The notes under the pieces: generated by a model
Databases searched by the model: none
Seen by the model: only the letters and a program-made list of their open reading frames with translations
What the model was told of the DNA's origin: nothing
Made by a program: the position numbers and the translations under genes
Assembly: GCA_029262055.1 (NCBI GenBank)
Contig: JAJDAD010000051.1
Span: 28,691 to 92,690 of the forward strand
Reading direction: 5' to 3'
Source of the DNA: Candidatus Zhuqueibacterota bacterium
GTDB lineage: Bacteria > Zhuqueibacterota > Zhuqueibacteria > Oceanimicrobiales > Oceanimicrobiaceae
Length of the DNA: 64,000 nucleotides
In this document: positions 16,890 to 25,296 of the stretch, one piece after another
Layout of the letters: each line of letters begins with the position of its first letter
Position numbering within the stretch: the stretch's first letter is position 1

Positions 16890-19148
16890 TCAAATGCGGG
16901 CTTTCCTGAGACGGAGGGAGTTGGTGACGACGTTCAGGGAGCTGGCCGCCATGGCCGCCTCGGCCAGGGCGGGGTGCAGCAGGCCAAGCATGGCCAGCGG
17001 GATCATGACCACATTGTAGAAATAGGCCCAGAACAGGTTTTGCTTAATCTTGCTGAAGGTCGCGCGCGAGAGGTTGATCGCCCTGACCACACTCAGCAAG
17101 CTGCCGCTGACCAGCGTCACATCCGACGACTCGATGGCGATGTCTGTGCCGGTGCCGATGGCCATGCCGACGTCAGCCTGCACCAGCGCCGGCGCGTCGT
17201 TGATGCCGTCGCCCACCATCAGCACGTGCCTGCCCTCCGCTTGCAAGCGTTTGATCTCGTGCATTTTTTCTCCTGGCAAGACTTCAGCCATGACCCGGTC
17301 CACTGCCAGGTCCTTGGCCACAGATTCGGCCGTTCGTTGATTGTCGCCGGTCAGCATCACGGTGGTCAGGCCGAGCGACTTAAGCTGCGCGATTGCGTCC
17401 TGAGAATCATTCTTCGTGCCATCCGCGAGCGCGATAATGCCGGCCGGATCCTTGCCCCGAACTACGGCCACTACGGTTTTCCCTGTTTGCTCGAAACCCG
17501 CGATCGACTCCGCGAGATCGCCAAGGTTGACCGCCAATTCACTCGCGGCCCATTTGGGGCTTCCGACAAACACGGGTACGCCATCGATATTGCACTGCAC
17601 GCCTTTTCCCGGAATCGCCTTGAACCCTTCTGCTTCGCGCAGGGCGGGAGAGTCCGGGCCTATACTTGCCACAATCGCTGCTGCCAGGGGATGCTCTGAG
17701 TTGCGTTCCGCGCTGGCTGCCAGACGCAGGACTTCCTGCCTTTCGAGGTTGCCGGTTGTCAGGATATCCGTGACCTCTGGTTTTCCACTGGTGATGGTTC
17801 CGGTTTTGTCCAGCACAACGGTATCGATTTCCTGTAGGGATTGAATGGCGGCCCCGTTTCGGATCAAAATCCCGTTGCCGGCGCCGCGGCCGGAGGCGAC
17901 CATGAGCGCGGTCGGAGTGGCCAGTCCCAGGGCGCAGGGACAGGCGATGACCAGAACCGCCACCGCCGCGAAAATCGCCATGGACGTGACGCCGAGACCG
18001 GAATCAACCCAGGGCAGGAGCGAGCCGGCCCACTCGGTCATGGGCGCGAGTTTTTCAGGAATTGCCAGCCAGGCGACCAGGGTAGTGACCGCGAGGAAGA
18101 TGATCGCCGGCACAAAGATGGTCGTGACCCGGTCCGCAAACTCCTGAATCGGAACCTTACTGCCCTGGCACTCCTCGACCAGGCGGATAACCTGCGACAA
18201 AAAAGTTTCCTGACCAACCCGGGTCGCCTTGACGTGCAAAGCGCCCTCCTGGTTAACTGTGGCGCCGATCACTTCGTCGCCGGTTTGCTTGCCGACGGGC
18301 AGGGATTCGCCGGTGGCCAGCGATTCATCGACCGTGCTGTGTCCCCAAGTCACAACCCCGTCCGCCGGGATTTTTTCACCGGGTTTGACCAGCATGGCGT
18401 CATTTATCGCCAGCGCTGCTATGGGGATAACGCGTTCTTTTTCGTTTATCAGGATCGTAGCCGATTTAGCTTCGAGCGTCAGAAGTTTGTGGATCGCCTG
18501 CGACGCCCGCCCTTTGGCGCGGAACTCCAGAAACCGGCCCGTGATGTGAAAGCAGATGATCATCGCTGAGATGGCCGCGTAACTCGCCACCGGCAGAAAC
18601 AGGGCTGCCACGCCGGTACAAAAAGCCGCGATCGAACCCAGCGAAATCAATACATCCATGTTGGTCGTGCCATGCCGCACGGCCCGCAGTGAACTCCCGT
18701 GAGTTTCCGCACCAATGAGGAAGACGACCGGCAGGGCGCCAACCAGAAAAATCAAATCGAGAAACGCAATGTGCACGCCCAGCAGCATGTGAGCGAGCAT
18801 GAGCGCCATCATGGGTCCGGTCAAGCCCCAGGCCCAGATCATCTGGGTGCGGTAGTGCTGTACGCGCTCAGCCTGTTCGCTGAGAATGGCAGTCTTGTCC
18901 GTGTCCTCGTCGAGCACTTCGAACCCGGCCGATTGCACGGCGGCCAGCAGATCCTGCCTGTGGCCATTTGCCGCGGCGTGGGTCACAACCGCCTGTTCGC
19001 TGGCAAAGTTGACGTTAGCCGAGTTAACCCAGTCTATTTTCTGCAGCGCCTTTTCGATCGAGTTGGCGCAGCCGGTGCAGTGCATCCCTTTGATTCTCAG
19101 GACGGTTCTGTCATCGGGAGGCTTCAAGTCCATTTTAACATTTCTCAC
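16890..19148 (-). CDS. copA: copper-exporting P1B-type ATPase (CopA-like)
   Basis: A 752-residue heavy-metal P-type ATPase with one N-terminal HMA domain whose metal site is GMHCTGC (Cys24, Cys27), about eight membrane helices and an intramembrane CPC (IACPCAL). It also has a TGES-type actuator loop (ATGESLPV), phosphorylation motif DKTGTIT, an ATP-binding HP dipeptide (SEHPLA) and [10 protein letters not shown]. The last helices carry YN (FWAYFYN) and [12 protein letters not shown], the signature of the Cu(I) P1B-1 group. It expels Cu+ from the cytoplasm. The start is a GTG at 19146-19148, but an ATG five codons later is equally possible. No copper regulator or chaperone gene is adjacent. 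Two copies of the structured repeat flank it. Confidence 0.93.
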   Translation of the reverse strand: MRNVKMDLKPPDDRTVLRIKGMHCTGCANSIEKALQKIDWVNSANVNFASEQAVVTHAAANGHRQDLLAAVQSAGFEVLDEDTDKTAILSEQAERVQHYRTQMIWAWGLTGPMMALMLAHMLLGVHIAFLDLIFLVGALPVVFLIGAETHGSSLRAVRHGTTNMDVLISLGSIAAFCTGVAALFLPVASYAAISAMIICFHITGRFLEFRAKGRASQAIHKLLTLEAKSATILINEKERVIPIAALAINDAMLVKPGEKIPADGVVTWGHSTVDESLATGESLPVGKQTGDEVIGATVNQEGALHVKATRVGQETFLSQVIRLVEECQGSKVPIQEFADRVTTIFVPAIIFLAVTTLVAWLAIPEKLAPMTEWAGSLLPWVDSGLGVTSMAIFAAVAVLVIACPCALGLATPTALMVASGRGAGNGILIRNGAAIQSLQEIDTVVLDKTGTITSGKPEVTDILTTGNLERQEVLRLAASAERNSEHPLAAAIVASIGPDSPALREAEGFKAIPGKGVQCNIDGVPVFVGSPKWAASELAVNLGDLAESIAGFEQTGKTVVAVVRGKDPAGIIALADGTKNDSQDAIAQLKSLGLTTVMLTGDNQRTAESVAKDLAVDRVMAEVLPGEKMHEIKRLQAEGRHVLMVGDGINDAPALVQADVGMAIGTGTDIAIESSDVTLVSGSLLSVVRAINLSRATFSKIKQNLFWAYFYNVVMIPLAMLGLLHPALAEAAMAASSLNVVTNSLRLRKARI

Positions 19149-19191
19149 TTCAGCGTGGTAACGAATTCTAAGTTCTGTTCAGCTCGGCAGA

Positions 19192-19344
19192 CTCCCATCC
19201 TGGGAGGGGACAGATTCGAGCTCGTGCAGAGTTCGAATCAGGGGTGGGTTCGTAGTATGCGGTTAGCGGTCGCACCCACCCCGGTTCAAAGCGCTGAACG
19301 CGATTTGAACCTGCCCCTCCGCGCGCGTTGCGCGTTTGGAGGGG
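19192..19344. repeat. structured repeat, copy B (multi-hairpin)
   Basis: A chain of short perfect or near-perfect inverted repeats: CTCCCA with TGGGAG (19192-19206), GATTCGAGCTC with GAGTTCGAATC (19213-19239, one mismatch), GGGGTGGGT with ACCCACCCC (19241-19282), GGTTCAAA with TTTGAACC, and CCCCTCC with GGAGGGG ending at 19344. The first part matches copy A with compensating base changes. No ORF of its own. Confidence 0.7.
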
Positions 19345-19383
19345 ATTTTACCTGCGCATAGTTGTTTGTGCATGCAAAATGTC

Positions 19384-19408
19384 ATTCCCGAGTGCTTTGG
19401 TCGGGAAT
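19384..19408. repeat. small palindromic intergenic repeat
   Basis: ATTCCCGA at 19384-19391 and TCGGGAAT at 19401-19408 form an 8-bp inverted repeat, preceded by GTC and followed by CCCG. It has the look of the short 'GTCATTCCCG' interspersed palindromes common between genes in many bacterial genomes. Confidence 0.5.
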
Positions 19409-19887
19409 CCCGATTGTCGCTCCGCATTGTAACGCGATTCTAAATAAAAATCAAGCAGGCGGATATGGCGATTGGTGATCTTGTTTCCGTTGATGACATT
19501 GCCCAAGATAAACCCGACTCTTGACTGCGGGCAACCATATTGCTAGAGCTGACGACCTTACTCTTGCTTTGGCACCGGGACGAATGTACTTGAAGCGGAT
19601 GCGGGTATTCAGTACATTCGTGGGAAGATTTAGCGTGGGTTGATATCGCAAGCGCAAAATATTTGAGAGTACCATGCAGACGACGTGGATCTACCATCGA
19701 ACAGACACCCATTCCGCATTGCTGTTAGCTACTAAAGGCCTGTGTTGCCGGCGGCAGAAGGGAGCGGTCGTGCGGTCTCCTCTTATCCCGATTGGCCATA
19801 CGTATCGAACAGATTGCGAAGTAGTTGAGTGAACGCACGACTTCATTAACGGTCACAAGACGAGCGAATTAAGTATCTGAGGAATAG
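19409..19887. other. gene-free left border of the restriction island
   Basis: About 480 bases with no convincing coding frame. A minus-strand open frame of 90 codons at 19440-19712 has low-complexity, shadow-like composition and no recognisable domain. The promoter of hsdM must lie near its right end. No tRNA or integrase attachment site is seen here. Confidence 0.4.
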
Positions 19888-21459
19888 ATGGCAAAAGCCA
19901 AAAACAACAACACCGAAGAGCCGATTGAAAAACAGCTTTGGAAAGCAGCCGATAAGCTCAGGAAAAATATTGATGCCGCAGAATATAAGCACATTGTCCT
20001 GGGATTGATATTCCTCAAATATATCTCCGATGCTTTTGAAGAACTACATGAAAAACTGAAAATGGGCGAAGGAGATTATACCGGCGCCGACCCGGAAGAT
20101 AAGGATGAATACAAAGCCGAGAATGTGTTTTTCGTTCCGCCGTCTGCGCGCTGGCGTTTTCTGCAAAGTCATGCAAAACAACCGACTATCGGGAAAACCG
20201 TTGATGAGGCAATGGATGCCATTGAACGGGAAAATGTTTCTCTCCGGGATGTGCTGCCGAAAGTGTTTGCCAGGGGCAATCTCGATCCCACCAATCTTGG
20301 CGGTTTAATTGACCTGGTGGGAAACATTGCCCTGGGTGATGCCAAAGCCCGAAGCGCCGATGTGCTGGGGCATGCATTTGAATATTTCCTGGGTGAATTC
20401 GCTTTGGCGGAGGGCAAAAAGGGCGGCCAGTTCTATACTCCGCGCAGCGTTGTTGAGCTTCTGGTGGAAATGCTGGAGCCCACCAAAGGCCGGGTGTTTG
20501 ACCCCTGTTGCGGCTCCGGAGGCATGTTTGTGCAATCGGAAAAATTTGTGGCTGACCACCAGGGCAAGGTGAATGATATTTCCATTTATGGACAGGAGAG
20601 CAATCAGACAACCTGGCGGCTCGCAAAGATGAATCTGGCGATTCGGGCCATCGATAGTTCTCAAGTGAAATGGAACAACGAAGGCTCTTTCTTAAATGAC
20701 AGCCACAAGGATCTAAAAGCTGATTATGTGATTGCCAATCCGCCGTTTAACGACAGCGACTGGAGCGGCGATCTCCTAAGAAAAGATGGCCGTTGGCATC
20801 ACGGCGCACCGCCAACCGGGAACGCCAACTATGCCTGGATACAACATTTTCTGTATCACTTGAGCCCCGGCGGTCTGGCCGGTTTTGTGCTGGCAAAAGG
20901 CGCGTTGACGTCCAAAACATCCGGTGAAGGGGATATCCGTAAAGAACTGATTGAAGCCCGCCTGGTGGATTGTATCGTCAACCTGCCTGCCAAGCTGTTT
21001 TTGAATACGCAAATTCCCGCCAGCCTGTGGTTCTTGAGCCGCAACAAAGCCAACGGCACCCATTCGGCAGGCTCAGGGCAGGAGTTCCGCAACCGCACGG
21101 ATGAAATCCTCTTTATTGATGCCCGCAATCTGGGGCATTTGATCAACCGCAGGACGCGGGAGTTTTCCGAGGAAGATATTGCCACCATCGCCGGCACCTA
21201 TCACAACTGGCGCAATCCGGAAGGGGATTATGAAGATGTGAAAGGGTTCTGCAATTCTGCCTCCCTCGAGCGGGTCAAAGAACTGGATTACGTGCTGACG
21301 CCTGGCCGCTATGTGGGCTTGCCAGATGATGAGGATGACTTTGATTTTAATGAGAGGTTCACCAAACTGAAGGCTGAGTTTGAGGCTCAGCTAAAAGAAG
21401 AGGCGCGGCTAAATGCCTTGATTGCTAAGAACCTGGCAAAGGTGAAGGTGCATGGATGA
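19888..21459 (+). CDS. hsdM: type I restriction-modification system, methylase subunit HsdM
   Basis: A 523-residue N6-adenine DNA methyltransferase subunit. It has the N-terminal helical HsdM_N domain ([34 protein letters not shown]), then the methylase core with the SAM-binding DPCCGSGGM at about 210 and the catalytic NPPF in [11 protein letters not shown] at about 290. A C-terminal helical tail follows that contacts HsdS. The complex M2S methylates the recognition site, and with HsdR it cuts unmethylated DNA. It is the first gene of the island and overlaps hsdS by 8 nt. Start at ATG 19888 after AGGAATAG. Highly typical length and motifs. Confidence 0.95.
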   Translation: MAKAKNNNTEEPIEKQLWKAADKLRKNIDAAEYKHIVLGLIFLKYISDAFEELHEKLKMGEGDYTGADPEDKDEYKAENVFFVPPSARWRFLQSHAKQPTIGKTVDEAMDAIERENVSLRDVLPKVFARGNLDPTNLGGLIDLVGNIALGDAKARSADVLGHAFEYFLGEFALAEGKKGGQFYTPRSVVELLVEMLEPTKGRVFDPCCGSGGMFVQSEKFVADHQGKVNDISIYGQESNQTTWRLAKMNLAIRAIDSSQVKWNNEGSFLNDSHKDLKADYVIANPPFNDSDWSGDLLRKDGRWHHGAPPTGNANYAWIQHFLYHLSPGGLAGFVLAKGALTSKTSGEGDIRKELIEARLVDCIVNLPAKLFLNTQIPASLWFLSRNKANGTHSAGSGQEFRNRTDEILFIDARNLGHLINRRTREFSEEDIATIAGTYHNWRNPEGDYEDVKGFCNSASLERVKELDYVLTPGRYVGLPDDEDDFDFNERFTKLKAEFEAQLKEEARLNALIAKNLAKVKVHG

Positions 21460-22483
21460 TAAATTGAGTATACCGAAATGCGACTGGGAGGAAGTAACAC
21501 TGCAAGACGTCGTATCAATCTTGGGAGACGGCTTGCACGGTACACCTGAGTATGATGATAGCGGTGAATATTATTTTATAAACGGCAATAATCTTAGCAA
21601 TGGTAAAATTGTCATTAAAGAGAACACAAAGAGAGCCACTAAGGAAGAATTTGAAAAATACAAAAAGGATTTGAATGAACGCACAATTCTGGTGTCAATT
21701 AATGGGACTTTAGGAAATATTGCACTTTATAACAATGAAAAGTGTTTCTTAGGCAAAAGTGCTTGTTATTTCAATATTAGGGATGATGTTGAAAAATCCT
21801 TTATTAGGTATACCGTTACTAACAAGAAGTTTCAGGACTACATCAGTAATTTTGCTCATGGAACAACCATAAAGAATGTATCTCTCAAAACCATGAGAGA
21901 ATATCCGTTCTTACTCCCTCCTCTCCCGGAACAAAGAGCCATCGCCGCAGTCCTTTCCAGTCTCGACGACAAAATAGACCTGCTTCACCGCCAGAACAAA
22001 ACCCTCGAAGCCATAGCAGAAACGCTGTTCAGACAGTGGTTCGTGGAGGAAGCGCAGGAGGATTGGGCTATTGTAAAAGTAGGTGATTTTGTTAAAACGA
22101 ATGTGTCGAGTATCAATAAAGGCTTCAATATTCAGACTATCCAGTATCTGGACACTGGTTCACTTACAGAAGGTAAGATAGAAGGATTTCAAAATTTAGA
22201 CATTGGTGATGCGCCAAGCAGGGCACGTCGTATTGTACAACACAATGATGTTTTGATTTCGACGGTCAGGCCGAATCAAAAACATTATGGGGTATTAAAG
22301 AATCCTGCTGAAAACGTAATAGTTTCAACAGGTTTTTGTGTTATATCGTGTGATAAAATTGACCCTCATTTTATCTACCTTCTTTTAGCTACCGATGATA
22401 TGACTGAGTATTTACATTCAATCGCAGAAGGTTCAACGTCAGCATACCCATCGTTAAAACCATCAGATATTGAAAGTTTCTAA
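21452..22483 (+). CDS. hsdS: type I restriction-modification specificity subunit HsdS, ended by an in-frame stop
   Basis: A 343-residue specificity subunit. A first target-recognition domain (1-150) is followed by the central conserved helix [40 protein letters not shown], then a second target-recognition domain (about 205-340). The frame stops at TAA 22481-22483, just after SDIESF, where the second recognition domain would pass into the distal conserved helix. The same frame stays open for a further 53 codons encoding exactly that helix (see 22484-22645). HsdS fixes the DNA sequence recognised by HsdM and HsdR. Loss of the distal helix should weaken binding of the second HsdM. It may be inactive, or act as a shortened subunit. 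Confidence 0.88.
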   Translation: MDDKLSIPKCDWEEVTLQDVVSILGDGLHGTPEYDDSGEYYFINGNNLSNGKIVIKENTKRATKEEFEKYKKDLNERTILVSINGTLGNIALYNNEKCFLGKSACYFNIRDDVEKSFIRYTVTNKKFQDYISNFAHGTTIKNVSLKTMREYPFLLPPLPEQRAIAAVLSSLDDKIDLLHRQNKTLEAIAETLFRQWFVEEAQEDWAIVKVGDFVKTNVSSINKGFNIQTIQYLDTGSLTEGKIEGFQNLDIGDAPSRARRIVQHNDVLISTVRPNQKHYGVLKNPAENVIVSTGFCVISCDKIDPHFIYLLLATDDMTEYLHSIAEGSTSAYPSLKPSDIESF

Positions 22484-22645
22484 TTTCAGCTTCCGCCAGA
22501 GGAAAGGCTTCAAGCCTTTTCTGAATATGCTGACAATGCATGGAACAAGATTGAATACAACCATGCCCAAATCCGCACCCTCGAAAAACTCCGAGATACA
22601 CTATTGCCAAAACTGATGAGCGGAGAAGCGAAGGTGACGAATTAG
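22484..22645 (+). pseudogene. disconnected distal conserved helix of HsdS
   Basis: In the same frame as hsdS, directly after its TAA, 53 codons read FQLPPEERLQAFSEYAD, a linker and RTLEKLRDTLLPKLMSGEA. This is the standard C-terminal conserved region of HsdS, ending at TAG 22643-22645. No start codon or ribosome site is placed to express it separately. A single base change (for example GAA to TAA) explains the break. Restoring it would give a 397-residue HsdS, which is the normal size. Confidence 0.85.
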
Positions 22646-22657
22646 GTTGGAATAAAA

Positions 22658-24091
22658 ATGAAAATCAAAAAAGCCTCAATAAAAAATTTTAGACTATTTT
22701 CAGCTGATACCGCTTTTGAAGTAGGTGACTTTAATATTCCAGATGGGGAAAATGAAGGAAGTGGTTTGACAGCCTTTGTTGGCGAAAATGGCTGCGGCAA
22801 AAGTTCCTTACTTGAGGCTCTGGTTCTTCCACTGTTATCCTATAAAGCAGATAGTTTTTCCATCAACGATTTCAATGATACTTCTCAAAAGACATCAATC
22901 GAACTGTTTGCTGATAATGACTTCAATGTTGATGGCACTATGCCCAAAGGCACTTTTCAATCGAAGGGTTTTTTGTTTGAAGCAGGACTACGAGCGAGAG
23001 AGAATAAAGCGTATCTATCATCTGTCGTAGTAAGCGATCAAAGATATATCAAAGCAGATGGTCAAGAAAAACCGAAAGACGGAAGTCCCGATTTGAGGGT
23101 AAATGTAAATAACCCATTCAAGGGGAAAAGGTTTGATGAAAATGATATATTGTTCTTGGATAAGAACAGGACTTTTCAAACTCGCGGAGGAACATATAAT
23201 CCAACAAGATTTGATCGATTGATGGAAGACTTTGACCACCAATATATTCAAAAGCAAGAATCCGTTCAGAATCTCAATCGAATCTTCGATAGGAAAATCA
23301 AGACCTGTATCGAACATGAGTTTCTGGAGGCAACCATCAAGAAATTCAAGGAAATGAGCAACTCTGATGTCAGACTAAATCTAATTGATAATTGGCGACC
23401 ATTCAGCAAAGGTTTTTTTGCAGAGGTAAAAGCTAACAATCAGCAGGTTAGTCTCGGAAGGCTGGGCTCCGGATATGAAATGATGTTTTCGTTAATCTAC
23501 TCGTTTTTTCTATCAAGACAGAGCGGAAAGCAACTAATTGCTTTCATAGATGAACCTGAACTTCATCTACATCCATCACTGCAAAGTGATTTTGTAGAAT
23601 TTTTATTGGGAATATCGAAGGAGTCACAGGTTATTCTGACTTCTCACTCCCCTTTGCTTATCAAGCAACTCACATATAACGAAAATGTTGGGATTCAAAT
23701 TCTCCAAAAGAGCAATGGTAAATTAGAATTGGTGGAGATGGATAAGAGGTCACTGCCTTATGTGTCAGCTAATGAAATCAACTTTTTGGCTTTTGGCTTG
23801 GCGACGGCAGAATTTCACAACGAGCTGTATGGTCATCTACAGGAAAACACTGAAAATTACAACGAAAAAGATTTTGAAGAATGGTTAAGTGAGGAAAAAG
23901 GTATCTGCAAAGATAGGACATGGCAACGAGAAAAGAATGGGGAAATAAATGGGGATTCATATGCTGTAACCCTACAAACATTTATCAGAAATAAAATCCA
24001 TCACCCGGAAAACAAGACCATGCAAAACTACACTTATTCTTCGGAAGATTTGAAGCAGTCCATTGATGAAATGATTAAGATTTATGACTAA
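22658..24091 (+). CDS. AAA/ABC-type ATPase with HEPN-like tail motif, inserted in the type I RM operon
   Basis: A 477-residue protein with an ABC/OLD-like ATPase core: Walker A GENGCGKSS (42-50), a signature-like region LGRLGSGYEMMFS near 270, Walker B FIDEPELHLHP (Asp297-Glu298) and the switch histidine in TSHSPLL. The last 100 residues are not part of the core and end with IRNKIHHPEN (Arg444-Asn445 to His449), which fits the R-N-X3-H pattern of HEPN ribonucleases. There is no TOPRIM domain or HNH partner, unlike Gabija or Septu. It lies between hsdS and hsdR, where PrrC anticodon nuclease sits in EcoprrI. An antiphage role is inferred. Nuclease activity is only a hypothesis. Lower GC than the flanking chromosome. 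Confidence 0.8.
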   Translation: MKIKKASIKNFRLFSADTAFEVGDFNIPDGENEGSGLTAFVGENGCGKSSLLEALVLPLLSYKADSFSINDFNDTSQKTSIELFADNDFNVDGTMPKGTFQSKGFLFEAGLRARENKAYLSSVVVSDQRYIKADGQEKPKDGSPDLRVNVNNPFKGKRFDENDILFLDKNRTFQTRGGTYNPTRFDRLMEDFDHQYIQKQESVQNLNRIFDRKIKTCIEHEFLEATIKKFKEMSNSDVRLNLIDNWRPFSKGFFAEVKANNQQVSLGRLGSGYEMMFSLIYSFFLSRQSGKQLIAFIDEPELHLHPSLQSDFVEFLLGISKESQVILTSHSPLLIKQLTYNENVGIQILQKSNGKLELVEMDKRSLPYVSANEINFLAFGLATAEFHNELYGHLQENTENYNEKDFEEWLSEEKGICKDRTWQREKNGEINGDSYAVTLQTFIRNKIHHPENKTMQNYTYSSEDLKQSIDEMIKIYD

Positions 24092-24212
24092 ACTATTTGA
24101 ATCAGACATTGAGCAATTAACCATCGAACTTCTTGTAAAGCAGGGCTACCAATACATCTACGCCCCTTCCATCGCTCCGGACAGCGATATACAGGAAAGG
24201 ATTGTGCAATGA
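24084..24212 (+). pseudogene. duplicated 5' stub of hsdR
   Basis: A 42-codon frame starting with an ATG that overlaps the ATPase stop (24084-24091) and ending in TGA that overlaps the rhuM start (24209-24212). Its product, with GYQYIYAPSIAPDSD in the middle, matches residues 1-38 of the complete HsdR encoded at 25297 (GYQYIYAPAIAPDSD). The DNA is also strikingly alike over about 70 bases. It is therefore a remnant hsdR start left when the rhuM-containing segment entered. As it stands it links ATPase and RhuM translation through two overlaps and may act as a leader peptide. Confidence 0.85.
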
Positions 24213-25231
24213 AAAACAAATCGCCTGACAATCAATCTAATTTCCTTCTCTACACCGGAAACGATGGAAAGGTGAATATTGAGGTCTTTCTTAAAGATGA
24301 AACCGTCTGGCTTACACAAAGGGCCATGGCAGAACTTTTCGGGGTCAAAATTCCGGCTATCAGCAAGCACCTGTCAAACATATTTGAAAGCAGTGAATTA
24401 GACCAGATTTCAGTTATTTCCATTTTGGAAACAACTGCCGCTGATGGAAAGAGTTATAAAACAAAATTCTACAGTCTCGATGCCATCATCTCGGTTGGTT
24501 ACCGTGTCAATTCTTACCAGGCTACACAATTTCGCATCTGGGCTACCAGAACTCTTAAAGAATACATAATCAAAGGCTTTGTTCTGGATGATGAACGGCT
24601 CAAACAGGGCAATCAGGTTTTTGGCAAAGATTATTTTGACGAACTGTTGGAGCGCATCCGGGAGATCCGCGCCAGTGAACGTCGTTTTTACCAGAAAATC
24701 ACAGATATTTATGCCCTCTCCGCTGATTATGATAGGAACGCGCCGATTACCAAAGAGTTTTTCTCCACAGTCCAAAACAAGCTGCATTGGGCTATAACAG
24801 GAAAAACCGCTGCTGAAATTATTTATGATTCAGCGGATGCTACTAAAATACACATGGGCCTGACCAATTGGAAACATGCGCCGGAAGGCAAAATTATAAA
24901 ATCCGATATTGCAGTTGCCAAAAATTACCTGAGTGAAGCCCATATCAAAGAGTTGAATCAGATAGTATCTGCCTATCTTGATTTGGCGGAAAACAGGGCA
25001 CAGCGGCAGATTTTAATGAAAATGACGGACTGGATTGAATTTCTGCACAACTTTTTAGAGTTGTCTAACTACCCCATTCTTCAGGATAAGGGCAAAGTCA
25101 GTGCATTGGAGGCCAAACTCCAGGCTGAACAGGAATATGAGAAGTACCGTATTCGACAGGATAAGAATTATATATCAGACTTTGATAAAGAAATAAAACG
25201 AATTACCGGAAAAAAGAATGACGATCAATAA
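24209..25231 (+). CDS. RhuM-family protein
   Basis: A 340-residue protein of the RhuM family. A helix-turn-helix-like start (VWLTQRAMAELFGVKIPAISKHLSNIFE, residues 30-58) is followed by the conserved SLDAIISVGYRVNSYQATQFRIWATRTLKEYIIKGF at about 90-125 and a helical C-terminal half (FYQKITDIYALSADYD, LHWAITGKTAAEIIYDSADA). Homologues are frequent passengers inside type I restriction operons and other islands, often near Fic or toxin genes. The biochemical role is not established. The name comes from a Salmonella pathogenicity island gene. Its start overlaps the hsdR stub by 4 nt (ATGA), and hsdR follows after 65 nt. Confidence 0.9.
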   Translation: MKNKSPDNQSNFLLYTGNDGKVNIEVFLKDETVWLTQRAMAELFGVKIPAISKHLSNIFESSELDQISVISILETTAADGKSYKTKFYSLDAIISVGYRVNSYQATQFRIWATRTLKEYIIKGFVLDDERLKQGNQVFGKDYFDELLERIREIRASERRFYQKITDIYALSADYDRNAPITKEFFSTVQNKLHWAITGKTAAEIIYDSADATKIHMGLTNWKHAPEGKIIKSDIAVAKNYLSEAHIKELNQIVSAYLDLAENRAQRQILMKMTDWIEFLHNFLELSNYPILQDKGKVSALEAKLQAEQEYEKYRIRQDKNYISDFDKEIKRITGKKNDDQ

Positions 25232-25296
25232 AATAACAATATGGCGCCTCAAGCAACTGTCAAAGAATTTTTGCCAGTTCAAAAAAAATAGATAAA

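Noticed and set aside
19440..19712. 90-codon minus-strand frame in the island's left border
   Set aside because: Low-complexity composition, no domain, no good ribosome site, and two frames overlap in the same place. Treated as chance.
22658..24091. Gabija or Septu defence system
   Set aside because: The ATPase lacks a TOPRIM domain and no UvrD-like helicase or HNH partner gene is adjacent.
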